A DNA stretch of 23,821 nt. It comes from an uncultured Sphingomonadaceae bacterium. Its GTDB lineage: Bacteria; Pseudomonadota; Alphaproteobacteria; Sphingomonadales; Sphingomonadaceae. Position numbers and translations under genes: made by a program. The notes beneath the pieces are model-generated. The model saw only the letters and a program-made list of their open reading frames with translations. It did not search any database and was not told the origin of the DNA. Shown piece after piece: positions 15,770-23,821 of the stretch (the first letter of the stretch is position 1; each line of letters opens with the position of its first letter). The stretch lies in contig CAMLGC010000037.1 of NCBI GenBank assembly GCA_946479505.1, forward strand, positions 1-23,821, read 5' to 3'.

Positions 15770-17058
15770 TGAACGCACCCTGGAATCCCGCGCGCGCCGG
15801 TGCTCGCGAGCCTTTCGTGGCCTTCGTCTGCGACGAGACCACCGCCGAGGCGATCCGTCCGATCGCGTCCGAGCTCGGTTGGCCGGTCGAGAAAGTCAAC
15901 AAGGGCGGTCTGCGCAACGCCGTCCAGTCGCTGTCGGTCTCCGCCAGTCCGCAGGTGCTGTTCGTCGATCTGTCCGAATCGGGCGATCCGCTGAACGACA
16001 TCAACGCGCTCGCCGAAGTGTGCGAGCCCGGCACCGTCGTCATTGCCGCCGGGCAGGTCAACGACGTCCGTCTTTATCGCGATCTCGTCGCGAGCGGCAT
16101 CCAGGATTACCTGCTCAAGCCGCTCAATCCGGACATGATCCGCGACGCGTTCGCGCATGCGCAGACGATGCTCAACGCTCCCAAGGTCGTCGAGGCCGCG
16201 GTCGAGCGGCCGCATTGCGCGGCGGCGGTGATCGGCGCACGCGGCGGCGTCGGCGCGTCGACGATCGCAACCTCGCTCGCCTGGCTGATGAGCGAAAAGG
16301 GCAAGCGCTCGACTGCCCTGCTCGATCTCGACGTGCATTTCGGCACGGGCGCGCTGGCGCTCGATCTCGAACCCGGCCGCGGGCTTACCGACGCGATCGA
16401 GAATCCGAGCCGCATCGACGGCCTGTTCATCGAGCGCGCGATGGTGAAGGCGAGCGAGAAGCTCGCGGTGCTCTCTGCCGAGGCGCCGATGAATTCGCCG
16501 GTGCTCACCGACGGGGCCGCCTTCTACCAGCTTCAGGAGGAGATGCGCTCGGCGTTCGAATGCACCGTCGTCGATCTGCCGCGCGCGATGCTCGTTCAGT
16601 ATCCGCATTTGACCAGCGACGTGCAGATGGCGGTGGTCGTCACCGATCTGACGCTCGCGGCCGCGCGCGACACGATCCGTATTCTTTCCTGGCTCAAGTC
16701 GAATGCGCCGCATGTTCACGTCACGGTGGTCGCCAACCGCGTCCACCCCGCGGGCGTGCTCGAGATCAGCCGCAAGGATTTCGAAGGCTCGATCGAGCGC
16801 GCGGTCGATCACGTCATTCCGTTCGACCAGAAGACCGTCTCCCAGGCGGCCAAGCTCGGCAAGCCGCTCGCCGAGGCGGGCAAGGGCACCAAGACGGTCG
16901 CACCGATCGCGGCGCTCGCCGAGCAGGTAATGAACGTCACCGACGCGAACGAAAGCGCGGGCGAGAGGCAGGCGAAAGCGAAGTCGAAAGGCGGGTCGCT
17001 GATCGGCAAGTTCAGCGATCTCAAATCGATGATGCCCAAACGCGGCGAGAAGAAGTGA
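15769..17058 (+). CDS. cpaE: Pilus assembly protein CpaE (TadZ), MinD/ParA-like
   Basis: CpaE/TadZ localises the Tad machine at the cell pole. The 429-residue protein has an N-terminal receiver-like domain (about 10-130; VLFVDLSESGDPLND, GIQDYLLKPLN) joined to a MinD-like P-loop domain. The P-loop at residues 156-164 reads GARGGVGAS. The signature lysine of deviant Walker A motifs is arginine (Arg158), and the position before Ser is alanine (Ala163). Many CpaE proteins keep the first lysine, so ATP hydrolysis may be weak or absent. Walker B-like DLDVHFG and VVDLPRAML follow. The C-terminal 45 residues are Lys-rich. The Shine-Dalgarno GGGAGG lies within the cpaD end. Next comes tadB; cpaF is missing. 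Confidence 0.93.
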   Translation: MNAPWNPARAGAREPFVAFVCDETTAEAIRPIASELGWPVEKVNKGGLRNAVQSLSVSASPQVLFVDLSESGDPLNDINALAEVCEPGTVVIAAGQVNDVRLYRDLVASGIQDYLLKPLNPDMIRDAFAHAQTMLNAPKVVEAAVERPHCAAAVIGARGGVGASTIATSLAWLMSEKGKRSTALLDLDVHFGTGALALDLEPGRGLTDAIENPSRIDGLFIERAMVKASEKLAVLSAEAPMNSPVLTDGAAFYQLQEEMRSAFECTVVDLPRAMLVQYPHLTSDVQMAVVVTDLTLAAARDTIRILSWLKSNAPHVHVTVVANRVHPAGVLEISRKDFEGSIERAVDHVIPFDQKTVSQAAKLGKPLAEAGKGTKTVAPIAALAEQVMNVTDANESAGERQAKAKSKGGSLIGKFSDLKSMMPKRGEKK

Positions 17059-17110
17059 GGCGCCGCCCCATGCGGGCGATGTAGGCGACGTACCGGAGAA
17101 CGGATCGAAT

Positions 17111-18085
17111 ATGGCGATGCTGCCGTTGATGTTGATGGTCGTAGGCGCGTTCGTCGTGCTGGCGCTGGTCGCGGTCGCGTTCGCCGGCCCCTCGCCCGCA
17201 CGAGCGGGCGCACGCCGGCTTCAGCTCGTGCGCGAACGTCATTCGAGCTCGGCGGCGACCGCGGTCGAGGCTCGGCTGCGCAAGATCACCGCGGGTCGCT
17301 CCACCCGCATGGACGACGCCGCGATGCGGTTTCTGCCGCGCCCGGCGCTCCTCAAGAAACGGCTCGCGATGACGGGCAAGACGTGGACGCTCGGCCAGTA
17401 TGGCATGACGTCGCTCGGGATCACGTTGGTGGTCGGATTGCTCTTGTGGCTGAAGGGCATGCCGCTGCTGCTCGGGCTGTTCCTCGGCCTGTTCCTCGGC
17501 GCCGGCATCCCGCATTTCGTCGTCGGGTTCACGATCAAGCGGCGGATCAACAAGTTCAACACCAAGTTTCCCGATGCCATCGAGCTGCTCGTGCGCGGTC
17601 TGCGCTCGGGCCTGCCGATCTCGGAGACGATGGCGGTGGTCGGCAACGAGGTCGACGGCCCCGTCGGCGAGGAATTCCGCGCCGTCGCCGACAAGATGAA
17701 GATCGGACGCACGATGGACGTCGCGCTCCAGGAAACCGCCGATCGGCTCGGCACGCCCGAATTCCAGTTTTTCGTGATCTCGATCGCGATCCAGCGCGAA
17801 ACCGGCGGCAATCTCGCCGAAACGCTCGCCAACCTGGCCAACGTGTTGCGGCAGCGCGCGCAGATGAAGCTCAAGATCAAGGCGATGTCCTCCGAATCGA
17901 AGGCGTCGGCCTATATCGTCGGCTCGCTGCCGTTCATCGTGTTCGCGATGATCTGGATGATCAACGGCGAATACATGCAGACCTTCTTCATCGACGAGCG
18001 GCTGATGGTCGCCGGCCTCGGCGGCATGCTGTGGATGGCCATCGGCGCATTCATCATGGCCAAGATGGTCAGCTTCGAGATCTGA
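17111..18085 (+). CDS. tadB: Inner membrane platform protein TadB (type II secretion F domain)
   Basis: TadB is one of two GspF-like inner membrane proteins that form the Tad platform. The 324-residue protein has an N-terminal helix (about 4-26), a helix pair (about 97-138), the T2SSF cytoplasmic domain (FPDAIELLVRGLRSGLPISE, near 154), QRETGGNLAETLANLANVLR, and two C-terminal helices (near 270-287 and 298-320). The ATG is preceded by GGAG. It is separated from cpaE by 52 bases, where cpaF would normally lie, and from tadC by 19 bases. Confidence 0.93.
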   Translation: MAMLPLMLMVVGAFVVLALVAVAFAGPSPARAGARRLQLVRERHSSSAATAVEARLRKITAGRSTRMDDAAMRFLPRPALLKKRLAMTGKTWTLGQYGMTSLGITLVVGLLLWLKGMPLLLGLFLGLFLGAGIPHFVVGFTIKRRINKFNTKFPDAIELLVRGLRSGLPISETMAVVGNEVDGPVGEEFRAVADKMKIGRTMDVALQETADRLGTPEFQFFVISIAIQRETGGNLAETLANLANVLRQRAQMKLKIKAMSSESKASAYIVGSLPFIVFAMIWMINGEYMQTFFIDERLMVAGLGGMLWMAIGAFIMAKMVSFEI

Positions 18086-18104
18086 GCGGGAGGCGAAGGA
18101 GACC

Positions 18105-19100
18105 ATGGGAGAAACCGGCGGACCGACGATCCTTGGGGTCGATGTCCTATGGGTCGCAACGATGCTTTCGGGCGTCGCGGCGTTCGCGGTCATGCTCGCC
18201 ATCTACGCGGCGACCACGGTCCGCAATCCGATGGCGAAGCGCGTCAAGGCGCTGAACGATCGCCGCGAGCAGTTGAAGGCCGGCATCACCGCCTCGACCT
18301 CGAAGCGCCGCGCCAAGCTCGTCCGCAAGAACCAGACGACCGACCGCATCCGCGCGCTTCTCGCCTCGCTCAAGGTGCTGCAGGACAGCCAGGTCAAGGC
18401 TGCGCAGATCAAGTTGATGCAGGCCGGCATCCGCAAGAAGGAATATGCCGTCGCGGTGATCTTCGGCCGCTTGGTGCTGCCGATCGTGATCGGCGGCGGG
18501 GTTGCGCTCTGGGTTTACGGAATGGGCGGGCTCGCCGACTGGAGCCCCCTCAAGCGATACGGCGTCGTCGCCGGCGCGCTGATCCTCGCCTACAAGGCGC
18601 CGGACCTCTATCTCAGCAACAAGATCAGCAAGCGCACCGACGCGATCCGCAAGGGACTGCCCGACGCGCTCGATCTGCTCGTGATCTGCGCCGAAGCCGG
18701 CCTCACGGTCGATGCGGCCTTTCACCGCGTCGCGCGGGAGCTCGGACGCGCCTATCCCGAGCTCGGCGACGAGTTCACGCTGACCGCGATCGAGCTGGGT
18801 TTCCTCTCGGATCGCAGGCAGGCGTTCGAGAACCTTGCCCAGCGTGTCGCACTCGATGCGGTGAAGGGCGTCGTGACGACGATGGTGCAGACCGAGAAGT
18901 ACGGCACGCCGCTCGCGTCGGCGCTGCGGGTGCTCTCGGCCGAATTCCGCAATGAGCGCATGATGCGCGCCGAGGAGAAGGCTGCGCGGCTCCCGGCGAT
19001 CATGACGATCCCGCTCATCCTCTTCATCCTGCCGACGCTGTTCGTCGTCATCCTCGGTCCGGCGGCGTGCTCGATCTCCGACAACTTCATGAACCGCTGA
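18105..19100 (+). CDS. tadC: Inner membrane platform protein TadC (type II secretion F domain)
   Basis: TadC is the second GspF-like platform subunit of the Tad pilus. The 331-residue protein has an N-terminal helix (about 14-36), a basic cytoplasmic stretch with KRRAKLVRKNQ, and a helix pair (near 118-165). The T2SSF domain follows (LPDALDLLVICAEAGLTVDA, near 185), then LAQRVALDAVKGVVTTMVQ and a final helix (LPAIMTIPLILFILPTLFVV). A GAAGGAG Shine-Dalgarno precedes the ATG. It is the last recognisable tad gene; no tadD (TPR), tadE, tadF or tadG follows. Confidence 0.93.
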   Translation: MGETGGPTILGVDVLWVATMLSGVAAFAVMLAIYAATTVRNPMAKRVKALNDRREQLKAGITASTSKRRAKLVRKNQTTDRIRALLASLKVLQDSQVKAAQIKLMQAGIRKKEYAVAVIFGRLVLPIVIGGGVALWVYGMGGLADWSPLKRYGVVAGALILAYKAPDLYLSNKISKRTDAIRKGLPDALDLLVICAEAGLTVDAAFHRVARELGRAYPELGDEFTLTAIELGFLSDRRQAFENLAQRVALDAVKGVVTTMVQTEKYGTPLASALRVLSAEFRNERMMRAEEKAARLPAIMTIPLILFILPTLFVVILGPAACSISDNFMNR

Positions 19101-19168
19101 AAAACCGGGCACGGAACGCAGGCGCGGCCCGCTTCGTTGACGCTCCGTAACATCGGGAGCGCGAAACG

Positions 19169-19714
19169 ATGCTGTTCACCACCCCCACCCAATATGCGGT
19201 GCTGGTCCTGCTGCTGATCGCGGGCTGGCTGTTCGGGCTTGCGAGTCATCCGGGCGGCCGCAAATGGCGCGCGCGGTACGACGCCGAGCGCGAGAGCCAT
19301 GCGACCTATCGCAAGGAAACCGACGCCCGCATCGCCGCGCAGGACAAGCGCATCGCCGAGCTCGAGCGCGAGAATGCGGCGCTGGGGCGCGATCGCGGCG
19401 CCGCTGCGGTCGCAGTGCCTGCGTCGGCACGGCCGGACGACGCACCCGAGCGCGGCACCTGGCTGGGCGCGGCGGGTGGCGACGACCTGTCGCGCATCCG
19501 CGGCGTCAACAAGACGCTCGAAGGCCGGCTCGGCGCGGTCGGGATCAAGACCTTCGCCGATGTCGAGGCTATCCCGGCGAACGGCGAAACCGCACTCGAG
19601 CGCGAGATCGGCATTTCCGACGGGACCATCACCGCCGAGCGCTGGCGCGAGCAGGCGGCGATGCTGCGCGAAGGCCGCGACGAGGAATGGCGCGGGCGGT
19701 TCGGGGACGCCTGA
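19169..19714 (+). CDS. Membrane-anchored coiled-coil protein with helix-hairpin-helix-like C-terminus
   Basis: No named family is recognised with confidence. The 181-residue product has one N-terminal membrane helix (9-25), then a charged region likely to form a coiled coil (about 36-75, with ARIAAQDKRIAELERENAAL). An Ala/Pro linker follows, then a C-terminal domain (about 105-170) with DLSRIRGVNKTLEGRLGAVG and KTFADVEAI. That wording resembles the helix-hairpin-helix domain of small proteins often labelled flap-endonuclease-like or L21-like. Such domains usually bind DNA or act structurally; nuclease activity should not be assumed. GGGAG precedes the ATG. It is 68 bases after tadC and could be read through from it. 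Its stop is three bases from the convergent ppdK stop. Confidence 0.8.
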   Translation: MLFTTPTQYAVLVLLLIAGWLFGLASHPGGRKWRARYDAERESHATYRKETDARIAAQDKRIAELERENAALGRDRGAAAVAVPASARPDDAPERGTWLGAAGGDDLSRIRGVNKTLEGRLGAVGIKTFADVEAIPANGETALEREIGISDGTITAERWREQAAMLREGRDEEWRGRFGDA

Positions 19715-19717
19715 GCG

Positions 19718-22384
<2,667 letters not shown>

Positions 22385-22509
22385 TGCCTTCCCCAAGGTT
22401 GAGTGCGCCGGCCGTTTTCGGCTCGTGGTGCGCGGATTTTCGTTCCGGTTCTTCACTTCTCCGGCCGAGCGAAGTTGACTAACTTGACTGTCCGGCGGGG
22501 TATCGCCGT
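22385..22509. other. Intergenic region between glyS and ppdK
   Basis: This gap of 125 bases has a short CGGCG/CGCCG hairpin just after the glyS stop (22493-22508) without a T-tract. It also holds an inverted repeat AAGTT-GACT-AACTT (22472-22485) that creates two TTGACT direct repeats on the plus strand. The inverted repeat could be an operator or part of a ppdK promoter, but no good -10 was found on the minus strand. Confidence 0.3.
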
Positions 22510-23821
22510 TCAGCCCTCGATTTTCGAGAAATCGGCAACCCCTTGAACTGCCTCGCGAATTCGCGCCAGCAGCGCGAGACGGGCGGCGCGCTTTTCGGGA
22601 TCGGCGTCGTTCACGGTCACCTTGTCGAAGAACGCATCGATCGGCGCGCGCAACGCGGCGAGTGCCGCCATCGCGCCCTCGAAATCCTCCCGCGCGACCG
22701 CCTCGGCCGCGGCGGGCGCAGCCGAATCGAGCGCGGCGATGAGCGCAGCTTCCTCTTTTTCGGGCGTGTAGGACAGGGCTTTTCCAGCGTCGCTCGCTTC
22801 CCCGTCACCCCGGCCTTCGAGCCGGGGTCCCGCTTGTTCTTCGCCGGAAGGCAAGCGGGACCCCGGATCAAGTCCGGGGTGACGAGAGGAGGGGTCCCAT
22901 CCTTCCTTTTTCAGGATATTCGCCGCGCGGCGATAGCCGGTGAGGAGGTTGGCGCCGTCCTCGGTGCCGACGAACGCCTGCAACGCCTTTACGCGGGCCA
23001 GTAGCCGGGCGAGATCGTCCTCGCCCCCGAGCGCGAACACCGCGTCGATCAGGTCGTGGCGGACGCCGGCCTCGCGTTGCTGGACCTTTAGGCGGTCTGC
23101 GATAAAGCGCGAAACATCGCCACCACCGTGCGCCGCCTCCAAAAGCGCTGAAAGCTTTGTCGTTCGACTTGAGCCTTGAACATCTCTGATGCGGTAGTCC
23201 GATAACGTGTCTAAGTCTGTGACCCGATTGTCTACGCACCACCTGAGCACGTTATAAATGGCAATCTTGCTTCGTGAACCCACGCCGATCCGCTGCGCGC
23301 CAATCCATAAAAGCACGAAATTGAGCGGTAGGCGGAGCCTTGCCTCCAGAATAGTGGTAATCACACCAATAGCCGCTCTTCGCAAAGCATATGGATCTTT
23401 CGATCCGGTCGGTTGTTCGTCGATCGCGAAAAACGTTGCAATCGTATCCAGCTTGTCCGCCAAACTCACCGCCACCGTCACCGGGTCGGTGGGCACCTCG
23501 TCGCCTTGGCCGACGGGCTTGTAGTGGTCGCGGATCGCGGCGGCGACGCGGGGGTCTTCGCCTTGCGCGGCGGCGTAATAGCCGCCCATCACGCCCTGCA
23601 ATTCGGGGAACTCGCCGACCATGCCGGTAACGAGATCGGCCTTCGCCAGGTGGGCTGCGCGTTCGGCGAGGGCAGCCAATTTCTCCCTCTCTTCGTCATT
23701 CCCGCGAAGGCGGGAATCCAGACCGGCCGGCCGCCGCGATTCATCCGAATCGTCATGATTCTGGATCCCCGCCTTCGCGGGGATGACGGAGGTGGTTGCC
23801 CCCCCGACGATACCCTCTTCG
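22510..23821 (-). CDS. glyS: Glycyl-tRNA synthetase beta subunit, partial (5' end outside window)
   Basis: GlyS is the beta subunit of the bacterial alpha2beta2 glycyl-tRNA synthetase. The visible C-terminal 436 codons contain [62 protein letters not shown], the core [20 protein letters not shown] and the end [13 protein letters not shown]. The reading frame is open to the window edge, so the gene start lies outside. Two palindromic repeats are translated in frame: one at 23694-23788, before [15 protein letters not shown], and one at 22803-22884, between ILKKEGWDP and LSYTPEKEE. The stretch at about 23161-23460 is far lower in G+C than its flanks. Its product between ARLRLPLN and [11 protein letters not shown] appears longer than in GlyS proteins I can recall. 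Despite this there is no stop or frameshift. Confidence 0.92.
   Translation of the reverse strand, partial: EEGIVGGATTSVIPAKAGIQNHDDSDESRRPAGLDSRLRGNDEEREKLAALAERAAHLAKADLVTGMVGEFPELQGVMGGYYAAAQGEDPRVAAAIRDHYKPVGQGDEVPTDPVTVAVSLADKLDTIATFFAIDEQPTGSKDPYALRRAAIGVITTILEARLRLPLNFVLLWIGAQRIGVGSRSKIAIYNVLRWCVDNRVTDLDTLSDYRIRDVQGSSRTTKLSALLEAAHGGGDVSRFIADRLKVQQREAGVRHDLIDAVFALGGEDDLARLLARVKALQAFVGTEDGANLLTGYRRAANILKKEGWDPSSRHPGLDPGSRLPSGEEQAGPRLEGRGDGEASDAGKALSYTPEKEEAALIAALDSAAPAAAEAVAREDFEGAMAALAALRAPIDAFFDKVTVNDADPEKRAARLALLARIREAVQGVADFSKIEG
22803..22884. repeat. Palindromic repeat inserted in frame within glyS (second family)
   Basis: The outer ends are inverted repeats, CGTCACCCCGG at 22803 and CCGGGGTGACG ending at 22884. 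The inner arms GGGGTCCCGCTTG and CAAGCGGGACCCC face each other around TTCTTCGCCGGAAGG. Each half also contains its own CCCCGG/CCGGGG hairpin. On the glyS strand it reads [12 protein letters not shown]...[10 protein letters not shown], a peptide pattern that recurs when this class of proteobacterial repeat is translated. It differs in sequence from the gcvPB and rnhA-side repeats. Confidence 0.85.
23161..23460. other. Low-G+C segment within glyS
   Basis: Hand counts of G+C in five consecutive 60-base blocks are 29, 30, 36, 27 and 33, about 52% overall. Sample blocks on either side (22981-23040 and 23521-23580) give 42 and 43 of 60, about 70-72%. On the glyS strand the segment uses TTA, AGA, AGG and TCA codons that are rare in the rest of the window. 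The coding frame is intact. Confidence 0.75.
23694..23788. repeat. Palindromic repeat inserted in frame within glyS (VIPAKAGIQ type)
   Basis: The ends are inverted repeats: CGTCATTCCCGCGAAGGCGG (from 23694) and its near complement ending GCGGGGATGACG (23788). Each end also forms its own CCCGC-GAAG-GCGGG hairpin, and CCAG/CTGG follows inward. About 35 unrelated bases lie in the middle. On the glyS strand it reads [10 protein letters not shown] ... LDSRLRGND, a widely recurring translation of proteobacterial palindromic repeats. It shares the CCCGCGAAGGCGGG core with the repeat at 7248-7302. Confidence 0.88.

Noticed and set aside
17059..17110. Remnant of cpaF between cpaE and tadB
   Set aside because: The 52 bases show no recognisable ATPase motif in any frame and simply lead to a Shine-Dalgarno for tadB.
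19137..19165. TTGACG promoter before the coiled-coil protein gene
   Set aside because: The -35-like hexamer has no acceptable -10 at 16-18 bases.

Overview
The window is GC-rich chromosomal DNA (about two thirds G+C by inspection) from an alphaproteobacterium, most likely a Sphingomonas or close relative. The evidence is a split glycine decarboxylase P protein (gcvPA/gcvPB), a tandem glycine riboswitch, the ispH-thrB-rnhA order, a Caulobacter-type cpa/tad pilus cluster, and glyS next to pyruvate phosphate dikinase. The genus is inferred from protein wording, not from a search.

Layout. (1) Positions 1-3923, minus strand: glycine riboswitch, gcvT, gcvH, gcvPA, gcvPB (cut by the window edge), a complete glycine cleavage operon except the shared L protein. 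(2) 3934-4569, minus: an uncharacterised lipoprotein. (3) 4688-7179, plus: ispH (isoprenoid precursors), thrB (threonine) and rnhA (RNase HI). (4) 7180-7603: a gap holding a palindromic repeat. (5) 7604-11894, minus: three tightly coupled genes for an alpha/beta hydrolase, a FAD-dependent DAO-family oxidase and a secreted GH92 mannosidase. (6) 11946-19100, plus: cpaA, cpaB, cpaC, cpaD, cpaE, tadB and tadC of a Flp/Tad pilus assembly system. The motor ATPase gene cpaF and the pilin gene are absent. (7) 19169-19714, plus: a membrane-anchored coiled-coil protein with a helix-hairpin-helix-like tail. (8) 19718-23821, minus: ppdK, preceded by the 3' part of glyS.

The most unusual feature is a set of composite palindromic repeats. 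One lies in frame inside gcvPB and two lie in frame inside glyS. One sits between gcvH and gcvPA and abuts the gcvPA ribosome binding site, and one lies after rnhA. The gcvPB copy and the copy after rnhA differ at only 2 of about 55 positions in inverted orientation. The pattern resembles the Rickettsia palindromic elements, which also insert in frame in housekeeping genes. In addition, about 300 bases within glyS are near 52% G+C against about 70% on either side, with codons rare elsewhere in the window, which suggests imported or replaced sequence in an essential gene.

No rRNA, tRNA, CRISPR array, insertion sequence transposase or phage gene was seen.
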